Positions 1 through 8,862 of a stretch of 34,300 nt of DNA are shown here, piece by piece (position 1 is the first letter of the stretch; each line of letters begins with the position of its first letter). A program made the translations under genes and the position numbers. The DNA is from Mycobacterium sp. Its GTDB lineage: Bacteria; Actinomycetota; Actinomycetes; Mycobacteriales; Mycobacteriaceae. The DNA is taken from NCBI RefSeq assembly GCF_008709575.1, contig NZ_VYIK01000045.1, positions 1 through 34,300 of the forward strand, read 5' to 3'. The notes under the pieces were generated by a model. That model searched no databases and was not told where the DNA came from. It saw only the letters and a program-made list of their open reading frames with translations.

Positions 1-563
1 ATGCCGGCCGCCATCTCGTCGAGCGCCAGCCGCGCCGCCGGGCCGGCCAGCTCCGCGTCGGAGGCCGGTCGCCGCAGTGCGTCGCGGATGTCGTGCTCGT
101 GCATCCAGCAGTCGAACACCCGCACCCGCATGAACCGCCCGTAGCTGTCCGGGCCGACCGGCGTGGGTGTGGGTGCGTTCCATTCGGCGTCGGCCAAGTC
201 GGTCAGGTATGCCCGGCGATCCGCGGTCACCGCCCGGAAGCGCTCAACGAGGTCCTCGCCGGACTCGCTGCGCAAGTGGCGAACCCACCGCTCGTTGAGT
301 GCGCCGACGTCATTGCGCACGTGCTCGAGCGCCGACACGTCGGTATCGGACTCCGGTGTGGCTATCCCCAGCAGCGCGGACTCGGTGCCGATGACGTGCG
401 CGACGACCGCGTGCACGTCCCAGCCCGGCAGCGGTGTGGGCATCTGCCACTGCTGGGGCGTCAGCCCGCTCACCAACCGCTCCAGCGCGTCCCAGGAGGC
501 GAACAGTCCCGCGAGCACGTCGGTTTTGTCGAGTTGGGTGACCGGACGGTCGGAGCTGCTCAC
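1..563 (-). CDS. Maleylpyruvate isomerase family (mycothiol-dependent) protein, 3' end outside window
   Basis: I translated this by hand from a GTG at 563 to the left edge, giving 187 residues with no stop, so the gene is cut by the window. It has the N-terminal four-helix DinB-like fold of MDMPI proteins: PGWDVHAVVAHVIGTE at about 46-61 carries the first metal-ligand histidine (H56), and WMHEHDIRDALRRP at about 153-166 carries the paired histidine (H157). Family members are usually about 200-280 aa, bind a divalent metal and are thought to use mycothiol, the actinobacterial thiol. The substrate cannot be told. It starts 20 bp after the stop of the EamA transporter gene on the same strand and is probably the last or near-last gene of that run. 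No strong Shine-Dalgarno is visible before the GTG. Family assignment is firm; function is general only. Confidence 0.8.
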   Translation of the reverse strand, partial: MSSSDRPVTQLDKTDVLAGLFASWDALERLVSGLTPQQWQMPTPLPGWDVHAVVAHVIGTESALLGIATPESDTDVSALEHVRNDVGALNERWVRHLRSESGEDLVERFRAVTADRRAYLTDLADAEWNAPTPTPVGPDSYGRFMRVRVFDCWMHEHDIRDALRRPASDAELAGPAARLALDEMAAG

Positions 564-583
564 CCGGTGATGGTAGACCCCGG

Positions 584-1432
584 TCAGGAAGCCGTGATCA
601 TGGCCACCGCGACCATCGCCAGTACCATGCCCAGTCCCTGCCAGCGGGTCACCCGCTCGCGCAACACCGCCATCGCCAGCACGACGGTCGCGGCCGGATA
701 CAGCGAGATCAGCATGCTGGCCAGTGACATCAGCCAGGCATCCAGGGCCAGCAGCATCGCGACGTTGGCCAAGCTGTCCAGCAGCGCCGCCGCTACCGCG
801 AGCTGCAGCGGCGTCTTGGGTGGAAGCTGGAAATTGCGGGTGGCCGCGGCGACGGCGAACACCAGCACGGTGGCCGAGACCCGCGCGAAAAACAACGGCC
901 ACAGCCGGGACTCCACCGGCGCCTGATGCAGCAGCACGAAGTCCAGCCCGAACGCGGTTCCGGCGCCGACGGTGAGCCAGGCCACCCGCCGGGTGAAGCG
1001 GTGGGTACGGACATCCTCGTCGTCGGGCGACTCCCTGCTGACCAGGAACACGGCGACCATCGCCAGCACCACGCCCACCGAAGCGGTCGCACCCGGCCGC
1101 TCCCCCAGAGCCACCCCGGCGGCGACCGGTACCGCGGCGTTGAGCACCGCCGCCAACGGTGAGACGACCGAGATGGGCCCGGCGCCCAGCGCGGCGTAGA
1201 ACCACCACACGCCGAAGGCCTGGCTGACCCCGTACAGCGAGCCCCACAGCACCGCCGCCGGGTGGACCGCTCCGCCGGCGTTGAGGGCCAACACTCCGAG
1301 CAGCAGCGCAGCGATCGGGTAGGACACCAACATGACACGCAGCGCGGCCGTCCGCCGCGCTGCCACGCCTCCGACAAAGTCGCTGACGCCGTAGCTGACC
1401 GCAGACAGCTGGGCGTAGGCTGCTCCGATCAG
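584..1432 (-). CDS. EamA/DMT-family membrane transporter
   Basis: A very hydrophobic protein of 282 aa with about ten predicted membrane helices in two homologous halves, as in EamA (DMT superfamily) exporters. Substrate unknown; relatives export amino acids or small metabolites. The start is unusual. The first GTG in frame (1366) would delete the first helix, [21 protein letters not shown], which matches the expected family N-terminus. The frame stays open only to a TAG just upstream, and the only initiator-like codon that keeps this helix at its full N-terminus is the CTG at 1432. It overlaps the smpB stop (CTGA) and has AGGGGG five bases upstream. I therefore prefer a CTG start with translational coupling to smpB. 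The conservative alternative is GTG at 1366 (260 aa). It is followed after 20 bp by the MDMPI-family gene. Confidence 0.8.
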   Translation of the reverse strand: MIGAAYAQLSAVSYGVSDFVGGVAARRTAALRVMLVSYPIAALLLGVLALNAGGAVHPAAVLWGSLYGVSQAFGVWWFYAALGAGPISVVSPLAAVLNAAVPVAAGVALGERPGATASVGVVLAMVAVFLVSRESPDDEDVRTHRFTRRVAWLTVGAGTAFGLDFVLLHQAPVESRLWPLFFARVSATVLVFAVAAATRNFQLPPKTPLQLAVAAALLDSLANVAMLLALDAWLMSLASMLISLYPAATVVLAMAVLRERVTRWQGLGMVLAMVAVAMITAS

Positions 1433-1920
1433 GTCATCCCCCTACTGCGTCGAGCCATGGCACGAACCACTTCCCGCTGGGCGTCGCGGCGGGCCAGGTC
1501 CTGTCGTTTGTCGTATGCCCGTTTGCCGCGCGCCAGTGCGATCTCAACCTTGACTTTTCCTTCGGAGAAGTACAGCGACAACGGCACCAGGGCGAGGTTA
1601 CCATCCCTGATCTTGCCGGTAAGGCTGTCAATCTGGCGGCGGTGCAACAGCAATTTGCGAGTTCGGCGTGGCTCATGGTTGGTCCAGGTCCCGTGGTGAT
1701 ACTCCGGGATATGCAGGTTGCGAAGCCACACCTCGCCGTCGTCGACGGTGGCGTAGGCGTCGACGAGTGAGGCCTTGCCCTCCCGAAGACTCTTGACCTC
1801 GGTGCCCTGCAGCACCACCCCGGCCTCGAAGACGTCCAGGATCACATAGTTGTGGCGGGCCTTGCGATTGGTGGCCACGACCTGCCTGCTCGGCTGGGAT
1901 CCGGGACGCTTTTTGGCCAT
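1429..1920 (-). CDS. smpB: SsrA-binding protein SmpB
   Basis: SmpB binds the tRNA-like domain of tmRNA and brings it to stalled ribosomes for trans-translation. The 163-residue protein has the full family layout: N-terminal [20 protein letters not shown], the core [39 protein letters not shown], and a basic C-terminal tail ([20 protein letters not shown]) that folds into the mRNA channel. The ATG at 1920 is chosen. A GTG one codon earlier (1923) shares its G with the ftsX TAG stop, so the two genes are coupled either way. The order ftsE-ftsX-smpB is conserved in mycobacteria (Rv3102c-Rv3100c). The tmRNA gene itself is not seen in this window. Confidence 0.97.
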   Translation of the reverse strand: MAKKRPGSQPSRQVVATNRKARHNYVILDVFEAGVVLQGTEVKSLREGKASLVDAYATVDDGEVWLRNLHIPEYHHGTWTNHEPRRTRKLLLHRRQIDSLTGKIRDGNLALVPLSLYFSEGKVKVEIALARGKRAYDKRQDLARRDAQREVVRAMARRSRGMT

Positions 1921-1922
1921 CA

Positions 1923-2816
1923 CTAACGCCGGATGTAGATACGCAACGTCGCATACGCGGCGATCGCAGCCAGGGCCACGCCGACGACCAGCAGAATCGG
2001 CGAGATGTAGAGGATGTCGGCGTAGTCCACCGGGGCGATCAGATGCGCTTGATAGAACTGGTTGAGCGCATTATCCAAAAACAGCTGCCGCACCAGAATC
2101 AGGCCGACAATGGCGATGACGACACCGACCGTCGCCGCCACTATCGCCTCCACCAGAAACGGCAACTGGGTATACCAGCGGCTGGCGCCGACCAGGCGCA
2201 TAATGCCGATTTCGGTGCGCCGCGTATAGGCGGCCACCTGAACCATGTTCGCGATCAACAAGATCGCCCCGATCGCCTGCACCAATGCGACGGCGAATGC
2301 GACGTTGCGCAGCCCGTCCAACACGGCGAACAGCCGGTCGATGAGATCTTTTTGGTTCAGCACGTTGAGCACGCCGGGCTGGCCGGCCATGGCGGCGTCG
2401 AATTCCTTGTGCTGTTCGGGATCGTCCAGCTTGACGATGAACGACGCCGGAAACGAGTTCTCGCTGGCCACGTCCTTGAATTGGGGGAACTTGCGGATCG
2501 CGTCGTCGTAGGCCTGCTCACGGTTGAGAAAACGTACTGATTTGACGTCGCTGCGCGCCTCGATCTTTTCCCGCAGCGCCTTGCATTCCCGGCTACCGCA
2601 GGTCGGATCGTTGGCGGAGATGTCGTCGGTCACGAAGACCTGGGTCTCCACCCGGTCGAGGTAGATGGTCCGGGAGTGTTCGGCCAGCCGCACGACGAGC
2701 AGCCCACCCCCGAACAGACCGATCGAAATGGCCGTGGTCACGATCATCGCCACAGTCATCGTCACATTGCGGCGAAGACCGGTCAGGACTTCGTTGAACA
2801 GGAAGCCTAGGCGCAC
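1923..2816 (-). CDS. ftsX: Cell division ABC transporter permease FtsX
   Basis: Membrane partner of FtsE. The FtsEX complex activates peptidoglycan hydrolases at the division site (RipC in mycobacteria) rather than moving a substrate. The 297 aa show the family topology: helix 1 at about 21-43, a large extracellular domain at about 45-168, then three helices at about 171-194, 219-243 and 268-292. The extracellular domain has two cysteines in the short segment CGSREC (C73 and C78), positioned for a disulfide. The conserved cytoplasmic stretch [16 protein letters not shown] lies at 199-214 and is the expected coupling region to the ATPase. The GTG start directly abuts the ftsE TAA with no spacer, so translation is coupled. 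Confidence 0.96.
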   Translation of the reverse strand: MRLGFLFNEVLTGLRRNVTMTVAMIVTTAISIGLFGGGLLVVRLAEHSRTIYLDRVETQVFVTDDISANDPTCGSRECKALREKIEARSDVKSVRFLNREQAYDDAIRKFPQFKDVASENSFPASFIVKLDDPEQHKEFDAAMAGQPGVLNVLNQKDLIDRLFAVLDGLRNVAFAVALVQAIGAILLIANMVQVAAYTRRTEIGIMRLVGASRWYTQLPFLVEAIVAATVGVVIAIVGLILVRQLFLDNALNQFYQAHLIAPVDYADILYISPILLVVGVALAAIAAYATLRIYIRR

Positions 2817-3506
2817 TTAGCGGTCCGTCCCGTAGACACCGCGCTGTTCGTCGCGCACCAGCCTGCCCAGCGACAGTTCCACCACCCGCTGGCGCATCGC
2901 ATCGACGATGTGATGGTCATGGGTGGCCATCACCACCGTGGTTCCGGTGCGGTTGATCCGCTCCAGCAGATCCATGATGTCGTTGCTGGTCTCCGGGTCG
3001 AGGTTGCCGGTGGGCTCGTCGGCCAGCAGCACCAGCGGGCGGTTGACGAACGCCCGCGCGATCGCGACGCGCTGTTGTTCACCGCCGGACAGCTCGTGCG
3101 GCAGCCGACCGGCCTTGCCGGACAGACCGACCATCTCCAGCACGTCGGGGACTACCCGATTGATCGTGTCGGCGCGCTTGCCGATCACCTCCAGCGCGAA
3201 GGCGACATTGTCGAACACGGTCTTTTGCTGCAGCAGCCGGAAATCCTGGAAGACACAGCCGATCACCTGCCGCAGCCGCGGTATATGGCGGCTGGGCAGC
3301 TTGTTGACGTGGAATTTCGACACCCGCACGTCACCTGCTGTCGGGTTGTCCGCCCCCAGCAGCAGCCGCATGAACGTCGACTTGCCCGAACCCGAAGGCC
3401 CGATGAGAAAAACGAACTCACCCTTGTCGATCTTGACGCTGACGTTGTCGAGCGCCGGGCGCGCCGACGTTTTGTACTTTTTGCTGACGCGGTCCAGGGT
3501 GATCAT
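2817..3506 (-). CDS. ftsE: Cell division ATP-binding protein FtsE
   Basis: ABC ATPase that drives FtsX at the septum. At 229 aa it equals the usual mycobacterial length. Motifs: Walker [10 protein letters not shown] (36-44), Q-loop glutamine at 87 within [10 protein letters not shown], signature LSGGEQQR (139-146), Walker [13 protein letters not shown] (159-170) with catalytic E164, and switch histidine H196 in ATHDHH. I chose ATG 3506, giving MITLDRV as in relatives; a GTG one codon upstream (3509) is possible. Between it and the upstream Thr/Pro-rich gene is a 79-bp gap holding a -10-like TAGACT, so ftsEX may have its own promoter as well as readthrough from prfB. Confidence 0.97.
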   Translation of the reverse strand: MITLDRVSKKYKTSARPALDNVSVKIDKGEFVFLIGPSGSGKSTFMRLLLGADNPTAGDVRVSKFHVNKLPSRHIPRLRQVIGCVFQDFRLLQQKTVFDNVAFALEVIGKRADTINRVVPDVLEMVGLSGKAGRLPHELSGGEQQRVAIARAFVNRPLVLLADEPTGNLDPETSNDIMDLLERINRTGTTVVMATHDHHIVDAMRQRVVELSLGRLVRDEQRGVYGTDR

Positions 3507-3517
3507 CACGGCTCGCC

Positions 3518-3523
3518 AGTCTA
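3518..3523 (-). promoter_or_regulatory. Candidate -10 box for ftsEX
   Basis: TAGACT on the minus strand (TANNNT consensus), reading 3523 to 3518. A start of transcription about 7 nt downstream would fall at 3511-3512, only a few bases before the possible GTG/ATG starts of ftsE at 3509/3506. No clear -35 is seen, which is common in mycobacteria. Motif only. Confidence 0.35.
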
Positions 3524-3585
3524 GCTGGGAGTTTCGCCCGGCTCGGCCCCTTGCCCGGCGCCGGGGAACAGCGCGCCCACCGCAG

Positions 3586-4029
3586 TCAATCGCCGGGTGC
3601 CGGCGGCGGGGGCGGCCCGAACGGCGGCGGCAGCACTATCGGTGGGAACGGCGGCGGAAACGGTGCCGGCGCGGTCGTGGTGGTCGTCGTGGTTGTGGTC
3701 GTCGTCGTGGTTGTGGGTGTCGTGGTCGTGGTCATGGTGGGGGTGGGTGTCCACGTCCGCGTCGGTGGCGGCTCCTGCAGCCTGCTGCGCGGAACCCAGG
3801 TGTAGTCGGGATCCGGGATGAATCCCGGCGGCACCACCTGGGGTGTCGGGGTCGGAGTCGACGACGACTGCTCGGAATGCTGGTAGCCGTCGTAGACCCA
3901 CCACAGCGCCAGGAAGACCACGACCAGCACGACGGTGGACGTGCGCACATGGCCGCCGAACATGTACCCGGGCCAGCCGCGCCCAGGCCTGCGGCCAACT
4001 TTCAGCTTGTCCAGCAACAACAGCCTCAC
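3586..4029 (-). CDS. Thr/Pro-rich single-pass membrane protein (Rv3103c-like)
   Basis: 147 aa starting at a GTG whose GTGA overlaps the stop of the mscS gene; a longer open frame upstream merely runs antiphase through mscS. The layout is a short basic N-terminus, one membrane helix at about 31-46 ([16 protein letters not shown]), then an exported tail. The tail begins Ser/Thr/Pro-rich, continues into a tract of five Thr, one Pro and 14 Thr, and ends in a Pro-rich segment ([20 protein letters not shown]). Such tails are typical of wall-spanning, often O-mannosylated, mycobacterial proteins. The function is unknown. Its place between mscS and ftsE is shared with M. tuberculosis Rv3103c, annotated as a proline-rich membrane protein. 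The link with FtsEX is positional only. Confidence 0.85.
   Translation of the reverse strand: MRLLLLDKLKVGRRPGRGWPGYMFGGHVRTSTVVLVVVFLALWWVYDGYQHSEQSSSTPTPTPQVVPPGFIPDPDYTWVPRSRLQEPPPTRTWTPTPTMTTTTTPTTTTTTTTTTTTTTAPAPFPPPFPPIVLPPPFGPPPPPAPGD
3673..3732 (-). repeat. Threonine-codon repeat tract
   Basis: Twenty consecutive codons on the minus strand, nineteen threonine and one proline. Threonine is encoded mostly by alternating ACC and ACG with two ACA codons. On the plus strand this reads as an almost pure G/T run. The mixture of synonymous codons makes it an imperfect triplet repeat, coding for the exported stalk of the preceding gene. Confidence 0.85.
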
Positions 4030-4964
4030 CGGGTCTGGCCTTGCGCTTCTTGCTGCGTGGTGGCGGCGATCGCCGACGAGGACTCGCCCGCGGCGACGAT
4101 GCCGGAGCGGCTCAACGCCCGCACCACCAGCCTGCGTAACTGCCGGCCGACCTCGAACTGCCGGCCGGGCAACGTGCGGGCCACCAACCGCAGGGTCACC
4201 GTGTCGACGTCGATGTTTTCCACCCCCATCACGGTGGGCGCGTCGAGCAACAGCTCGCCTAGGACCGCGTCGTCGCGGGCGTGCTCGCACTCCTGGTGCA
4301 ACACCTCGTTGACCACGTTCAGGTCGGTGCTGTTGGGCACCGGGATGTCGATGACCGCGCGCGCCCAGTCCTTGGAAAGGTTGGCCGTCTTGATGATCTG
4401 CCCATTGGGCACGGTGAAAACCTCACCGTCGGCGGAGCGCAATTTGGTCACCCGCAAGGTGACGTTTTCCACGGTGCCTCGGGCCACTGGACCCGAAGTC
4501 GTCGTCAGTTCCACTAAATCGCCGAACCCGTATTGCTTTTCGGCGATGACGAAAAACCCGGCGAGCAAATCCTGGACCACCCGCTGGGCACCGAAACCCA
4601 GCGCGGCACCCACGACGGTGGCCGGCGCGACCAGACCATCCACCGAGAACCTCAGTATGTCGGCGATCTGCACGGCGACCGCGATCGCGATCACGACGAT
4701 CGAGACCCACGAGATCACCGCCGCCACCGCCGCCCGGTGCTTGGTGGCCTCCGAGCGCACCACCGCGTCGCTGTCGGCGAACCCCGCGTCGAGGCGCTCG
4801 GTGACCTTGCCGGCGACCCAGTTGACGAACCGGACCGCCAACACCGCCCCGATGAGCAGCAGCACGATGTGCAAACCGCTGGTCAGCAGCCATCGGGTGA
4901 ACTCACCGCGCCACAGGCCATGCCAACGCAGCCCGGCCGCCACCACGGCAAAATCAGCCGTCAT
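4026..4964 (-). CDS. MscS-family mechanosensitive channel
   Basis: 312 aa from ATG 4964, whose frame overlaps the last 11 bases of prfB (ATG...TGA). The longer start at 5015 would overlap prfB by 62 bp and is less likely. The N-terminus has membrane helices at about 27-47 and 72-95, and a pore-lining helix near [20 protein letters not shown]. This is followed by the MscS beta-domain ([20 protein letters not shown], then [20 protein letters not shown] and VFTVPNGQI). The channel would open on hypo-osmotic stress to release small solutes. The length is close to that of the M. tuberculosis neighbour of prfB, Rv3104c. The small N-terminal membrane part fits the compact MscS architecture. Family is certain; gating properties are inferred. 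Confidence 0.9.
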   Translation of the reverse strand: MTADFAVVAAGLRWHGLWRGEFTRWLLTSGLHIVLLLIGAVLAVRFVNWVAGKVTERLDAGFADSDAVVRSEATKHRAAVAAVISWVSIVVIAIAVAVQIADILRFSVDGLVAPATVVGAALGFGAQRVVQDLLAGFFVIAEKQYGFGDLVELTTTSGPVARGTVENVTLRVTKLRSADGEVFTVPNGQIIKTANLSKDWARAVIDIPVPNSTDLNVVNEVLHQECEHARDDAVLGELLLDAPTVMGVENIDVDTVTLRLVARTLPGRQFEVGRQLRRLVVRALSRSGIVAAGESSSAIAATTQQEAQGQTR

Positions 4965-6069
4965 CGCGCCTGTTACGCCAGCGGATTCCCGCTTCCAGGA
5001 AACCGTCGATGTCACCGTCGAGGACGGCCGCGGGATTACCCACCTCGTAGTCGGTCCGCAGATCCTTTACCATCTGGTAGGGGTGCAGGACATAGGACCG
5101 CATCTGGTTGCCCCAGGAGCTGCCGCCCTGCCCCTTCAGCGCGTCAAGCTCGGCGCGTTCCTCCAACCGCTTACGCTCCAGCAACTTCGCCTGCAAAACC
5201 CGCATCGCCGCCACCTTGTTCTGCAGTTGCGACTTCTCATTCTGGCAGGTGACGACGATCCCGGTCGGGATGTGGGTGAGACGCACGGCCGAGTCGGTGG
5301 TGTTCACCGACTGACCGCCCGGACCACTGGAGCGGTAGACGTCGACGCGCACCTCGGTTTCCGGGATGTCGATGTGGTCGGTGGTTTCGACCACCGGCAG
5401 AACCTCCACTTCGGCAAACGATGTCTGGCGCCGGCTCTGGTTGTCGAACGGGCTGATCCGCACCAGCCGGTGGGTGCCCTGTTCGACCGACAGCGTGCCG
5501 TAGGCGAACGGAGCATGCACGACGAACGTCGCGCTTTTGATCCCGGCCTCTTCGGCGTAGGACGTGTCGAGCACCTCGACGGGATACTTGTGCTGCTCGG
5601 CCCAGCGCAGATACATCCGCATCAGCATCTCGGCCCAATCGGCGGCGTCCACGCCGCCGGCGCCGGAACGGATGGTGACCAGCGCCTCGCGCTCGTCGTA
5701 TTCACCGGACAGCAGGGTGCGGACCTCCATGGCTTCGATATCGGCCCGCAGCGCCGTGAATTCGGAGTCCGCTTCGGCGAGCGCATTCGCGCCGGCTGCA
5801 CCACCTTCCTCGGCCGCCAGCTCGTAGAGCACCGGCAGGTCGTCGAGGCGGCGACGCAACTCTTCGACGCGGCGCAGCTCGCCCTGGGCGTGGGCGAGTT
5901 CACTGGTCACCCGCTGCGCGCGGGACTGGTCGTCCCACAGATGCGGGTCGGACGCCTCGTGCTCGAGCTTCTCGATGCGGCCGCGCAGACCTTCCACGTC
6001 GACGACCCGCTCCACCGTGGTCAGGGTGGCGTCGAGGGCGGCGATGTCGGCCTGACGGTCGGGTTCCAC
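4954..6069 (-). CDS. prfB: Peptide chain release factor 2 (RF2)
   Basis: RF2 recognises UGA and UAA stop codons and triggers peptide release. In the 371 aa the stop-codon-reading tripeptide SPF is at 206-208 (RF1 would have PxT), and the catalytic GGQ is at 251-253 in [20 protein letters not shown]. The N-terminal coiled-coil region (residues 1-110) is complete. The reading frame is continuous with no early UGA and no CUUUGA slippery site, so the programmed +1 frameshift that autoregulates many bacterial prfB genes is absent. The start is GTG at 6069. A TAACGT -10-like box ends 8 bases upstream, so the transcript may be leaderless or nearly so. It heads the prfB-mscS-Rv3103c-like-ftsEX-smpB run. 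Confidence 0.97.
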   Translation of the reverse strand: MEPDRQADIAALDATLTTVERVVDVEGLRGRIEKLEHEASDPHLWDDQSRAQRVTSELAHAQGELRRVEELRRRLDDLPVLYELAAEEGGAAGANALAEADSEFTALRADIEAMEVRTLLSGEYDEREALVTIRSGAGGVDAADWAEMLMRMYLRWAEQHKYPVEVLDTSYAEEAGIKSATFVVHAPFAYGTLSVEQGTHRLVRISPFDNQSRRQTSFAEVEVLPVVETTDHIDIPETEVRVDVYRSSGPGGQSVNTTDSAVRLTHIPTGIVVTCQNEKSQLQNKVAAMRVLQAKLLERKRLEERAELDALKGQGGSSWGNQMRSYVLHPYQMVKDLRTDYEVGNPAAVLDGDIDGFLEAGIRWRNRRDDG

Positions 6070-6077
6070 AGCTGATC

Positions 6078-6083
6078 ACGTTA
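6078..6083 (-). promoter_or_regulatory. Candidate -10 box for the prfB operon
   Basis: TAACGT on the minus strand fits TANNNT and lies 8 nt upstream of the prfB GTG, consistent with initiation at or just before the start codon. No convincing -35 is visible. Motif only. Confidence 0.4.
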
Positions 6084-6137
6084 CCGGCGCCTGTGCGGCA
6101 CGCACGATCAGCGCCGCCGCGTCAGCTACGGGGTGCG

Positions 6138-6467
6138 CTAACCGGTTGGCGATTCGGGCGGCGCCGGCCGCCAGTTGTCCGGATTCTTCTGCGAGTACAG
6201 CACCGGCAGCAGTTGACCCATGCTCGGCCAGTCGTCGACGTCGACCGCGGTCCGGTAATAGACGGGGTGCTCGTTGACGGTGGGCCCGTTGATGACGCCG
6301 GTGACCGTGACGAACTGCTGACCGGTGGCATCAGGCCGCGGACTGACCCCGGTGATCAGCAGCGTGCCGCCGACCGCGTCGGCGCCGGGCCCGCGGCGCA
6401 GGAACCGCGGCGCGACGAATACCGCCAGCGTCGCGATCAGAAGCAGCAGCACCCCGATCTCCCACAC
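6138..6467 (-). CDS. Small membrane-anchored protein of unknown function
   Basis: 109 aa from GTG 6467. The N-terminal 18 residues ([18 protein letters not shown]) form a single membrane anchor, followed by the basic APRFLRRG. The rest is a soluble domain with beta-rich character ([46 protein letters not shown]). The tail is Pro-rich. I do not recognise a named domain. The longer frame to 6740 is opposite hisN and is rejected as an artefact of high GC. The GTG is preceded at 6 nt by TACCAT, a -10-like box, suggesting leaderless expression divergent from hisN. It lies 68 bp upstream of prfB on the same strand. Confidence 0.7.
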   Translation of the reverse strand: MWEIGVLLLLIATLAVFVAPRFLRRGPGADAVGGTLLITGVSPRPDATGQQFVTVTGVINGPTVNEHPVYYRTAVDVDDWPSMGQLLPVLYSQKNPDNWRPAPPESPTG

Positions 6468-6473
6468 ACCGCC

Positions 6474-6479
6474 ATGGTA
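6474..6479 (-). promoter_or_regulatory. Candidate -10 box, leaderless small membrane protein
   Basis: TACCAT (minus strand, TANNNT) ends 6 nt before GTG 6467, the spacing expected if transcription begins at the first base of the start codon. It lies in the 23-bp divergent gap with hisN. Confidence 0.4.
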
Positions 6480-6490
6480 GGACTGCAGCC

Positions 6491-7318
6491 ATGACCCGCG
6501 ACGAAGGCGCCGGGATCCAGACCGGAAGCCACCCCGATCTCGCCCTGGCGCTCGGGTTGGCCGACGCCGCGGACGCGCTGACCCTCGACCGGTTCGGCGC
6601 GCAGGATCTGCGGATCGACACCAAACCCGACCTGACGCCGGTGACCGATGCCGATTACGCGGTCGAATCCGAGGTGCGCGCCGCACTCGCCCGAAACCGA
6701 CCCAACGACAACATCCTCGGAGAAGAGTTGGGCGGGGCAACCGCCGGGACCGGCCGGCAATGGGTCATCGATCCCATCGACGGCACCAAGAACTTCCTGC
6801 GCGGTGTGCCGGTGTGGGCCAGCCTGATCGCGTTGCTCGACGAGGGTATCCCGTGCGTCGGGGTGGTCAGCGCGCCCGCACTGCAGCGTCGCTGGTGGGC
6901 GGCGCGGGGCGCCGGTGCGTTCGTCGCGGTCGCGGGCTCCCCGGCCCGTCGACTGTCGGTGTCGCACGTGGCGGATCTGGACTCGGCCAGCCTGTCGTTT
7001 TCCAGCCTCGCCGGGTGGGCGCGGCTCGGCCTGCGGGAGCGCTTCCTGGGGCTGACCGACGCGGTCTGGCGGGTGCGCGCTTACGGCGACTTCTGGTCCT
7101 ACTGCCTGGTCGCCGAGGGTGCCGTCGACATCGCCGCCGAACCCGAGGTTTCGGTGTGGGACCTGGCGCCGCTGGACATCCTGGTCCGCGAGGCGGGCGG
7201 GGTCTTCACCAGCCTGGACGGCACCGCCGGACCGCACGGCGGCAGCGCAGTGGCCAGCAACGGCCTGGTCCACGACCAGGTGCTGGCTCGACTACGTGCA
7301 GAACACCGGGCGGGGTGA
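6491..7318 (+). CDS. hisN: Histidinol-phosphatase HisN (inositol-monophosphatase fold)
   Basis: 275 aa of the Mg-dependent IMPase superfamily. Metal ligands are in GEEL (77-80) and DPIDGTKNF (94-102), with the third site in [15 protein letters not shown] (223-237). The orthologue by position and sequence type is Rv3137, which dephosphorylates L-histidinol phosphate in histidine biosynthesis. IMPase paralogues (SuhB, ImpA, CysQ) share the fold, so the exact substrate rests on the similarity and on the adjacent fadE24-fadE23. Start ATG 6491 is only 23 bp from the divergent gene. The IMPase domain proper begins near residue 15. It is not near other his genes, as is usual for hisN in mycobacteria. 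Confidence 0.88.
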   Translation: MTRDEGAGIQTGSHPDLALALGLADAADALTLDRFGAQDLRIDTKPDLTPVTDADYAVESEVRAALARNRPNDNILGEELGGATAGTGRQWVIDPIDGTKNFLRGVPVWASLIALLDEGIPCVGVVSAPALQRRWWAARGAGAFVAVAGSPARRLSVSHVADLDSASLSFSSLAGWARLGLRERFLGLTDAVWRVRAYGDFWSYCLVAEGAVDIAAEPEVSVWDLAPLDILVREAGGVFTSLDGTAGPHGGSAVASNGLVHDQVLARLRAEHRAG

Positions 7319-7367
7319 CGCCACGCGGTACCCGGTCGGTGTGAAGAATCTAACAGCGCACTGATCT

Positions 7368-7383
7368 TACTCTGGAGTAGGGT
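7368..7383 (+). promoter_or_regulatory. Palindrome and -10-like box upstream of fadE24
   Basis: TACTC-TG-GAGTA (7368-7379) is a perfect inverted repeat, of the size bound by TetR-type repressors, and it overlaps TAGGGT (7378-7383), a TANNNT -10 candidate. That would put the transcription start near 7390 and give fadE24 a leader of about 40 nt with an AAAGG ribosome site. No regulator is encoded next to it. Operator role is inferred from symmetry and position only. Confidence 0.4.
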
Positions 7384-7428
7384 AGAGCTGTTGCTCGCCC
7401 CCGACAGTGCTGACCAAAGGCTGCTCAG

Positions 7429-8826
7429 ATGACCATTACCAGGTCCGCCACCAACGGACGCTCCCCACGCGCCGACCGCAAGACCGCCGTCGGGGCGCAC
7501 AAGCACAAGAGGACCGGGATCGACATCAGTCTGGCGCTGCTCACCCCGATCGTCGGTCAGGACTTCTGGGACAAATACCACCTACGCGATCCGCTCAACC
7601 GGACACTGCGTTACGGCGTCAAGACGATGTTCTCCGCCGCCGGCGCCACCAACCGCCAGTTCAAGAAGGTCCAGGGCCTGCGCGGCGGTCCGACCCGGCT
7701 GGCCACCAACGGCGCCAGGGGCGCTGGCGATTTCGACCTGACTCCCGACGACGACCAGAAGCTCATCGTCGCCACCGTCGAGCAGTTCGCCGAGGAATTC
7801 CTGCGACCCGCGGCACCCGACGCCGACGCGGCGACCAGCTACCCACCGGACCTGATCACCAAGGCCGCCGAGTTGGGCGTCACCGCGGTGAGTATCCCCG
7901 AAAACTTCGACGGCATCGCGTCGCACCGGTCCAGTGTGACCAACGTGCTGGTCGCCGAGGCACTCGCCTATGGCGACATGGGCCTGGCCCTGCCCATCCT
8001 GGCGCCCGGCGGTGTGGCGTCGGCGCTGACGCACTGGGGCAGCGCCGATCAGCAGGCCACTTATCTCAAGGAGTTCGCGGGTGACAACGTCCCGCAAGCC
8101 TGCCTGGCCGTCGCCGAGCCGCAGCCGTTGTTCGACCCCACCAGGCTGAAGACCACTGCGACGCGGACCCCCGGGGGATACCGGCTCAGTGGGGTCAAGT
8201 CGCTGATTCCGGCAGCCGCCGACGCCGAACTGTTGATCGTCGCCGCCCAGCTCAATGGCAAGCCGGCCTTGTTCATCGTCGAGTCGTCCAGCCCGGGCCT
8301 GACCGTCGAACCCGACCCGAGCATGGGCATCCGCGCTGCCGCGCTGGGCCGGGTCGAGTTGGACAAGGTCGCGGTGCCGCTGAGTGCCCGCCTGGGTGAG
8401 GACGCCGCCACCGACGCCGACTACTCCGAGGCGCTCGCGCTGTCGCGGCTGGGCTGGGCGGCACTGGCGGTCGGTACCAGCCACGCGGTGCTCGATTACG
8501 TCGTGCCCTACGTCAAGCAACGCGAGGCATTCGGCGAGCCCATCGCCCACCGGCAGTCGGTGGCATTCATGTGCGCCAACATCGCCATCGAACTAGACGG
8601 CCTGCGGATGATCACCTGGCGCGGCGCGGCCCGCGCCGACCAAGGCCTGCCGTTTAGCCGCGAAGCGGCGTTGGCCAAGCGGCTCGGTGCCGACAAGGGC
8701 ATGCAGATCGGCCTCGACGGCGTACAACTGCTCGGTGGCCATGGCTACACCAAGGAGCACCCGGTCGAGCGCTGGTACCGCGACCTCCGGGCCGTCGGCG
8801 TCGCCGAGGGCGTCCTGGTGATCTGA
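7429..8826 (+). CDS. fadE24: Acyl-CoA dehydrogenase FadE24
   Basis: 465-aa flavoprotein of the acyl-CoA dehydrogenase superfamily, orthologous by sequence type and neighbours to Rv3139. It would oxidise an acyl-CoA to the 2-enoyl-CoA using FAD. There is an N-terminal extension of about 100 residues before the all-alpha ACAD domain (from about DLTPDDDQKLIVATVEQFAE). The C-terminal part has QLLGGHGYTKEHPVERWYRD followed by the expected catalytic glutamate E460 in VAEG. The protein ends only five residues after this Glu, lacking the usual FAD/interface tail. This suits a partner subunit: fadE23 begins 36 bp downstream. Adjacent mycobacterial FadE pairs can form alpha2beta2 dehydrogenases, so I infer a heteromer. 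The substrate is unknown. Confidence 0.93.
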   Translation: MTITRSATNGRSPRADRKTAVGAHKHKRTGIDISLALLTPIVGQDFWDKYHLRDPLNRTLRYGVKTMFSAAGATNRQFKKVQGLRGGPTRLATNGARGAGDFDLTPDDDQKLIVATVEQFAEEFLRPAAPDADAATSYPPDLITKAAELGVTAVSIPENFDGIASHRSSVTNVLVAEALAYGDMGLALPILAPGGVASALTHWGSADQQATYLKEFAGDNVPQACLAVAEPQPLFDPTRLKTTATRTPGGYRLSGVKSLIPAAADAELLIVAAQLNGKPALFIVESSSPGLTVEPDPSMGIRAAALGRVELDKVAVPLSARLGEDAATDADYSEALALSRLGWAALAVGTSHAVLDYVVPYVKQREAFGEPIAHRQSVAFMCANIAIELDGLRMITWRGAARADQGLPFSREAALAKRLGADKGMQIGLDGVQLLGGHGYTKEHPVERWYRDLRAVGVAEGVLVI

Positions 8827-8862
8827 CGCCATCTGAGTTTCCCTGCAACCGAAAGACGCGCC

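Noticed and set aside
4954..6069. Programmed +1 frameshift in prfB
   Set aside because: The frame is continuous from GTG to stop with no early UGA or slippery CUUUGA sequence.
2923..6075. 1050-codon open frame on the plus strand opposite ftsE, mscS and prfB
   Set aside because: It runs antisense through at least four well-recognised genes, its translation is low-complexity Arg/Ser/Ala with no domain, and long antisense frames are expected in high-GC mycobacterial DNA.
6437..7273. 278-codon minus-strand frame opposite hisN, as an alternative to the 109-aa gene
   Set aside because: Antisense to hisN motifs, with no domain; the 109-aa frame has a membrane anchor and a well-placed -10 box.
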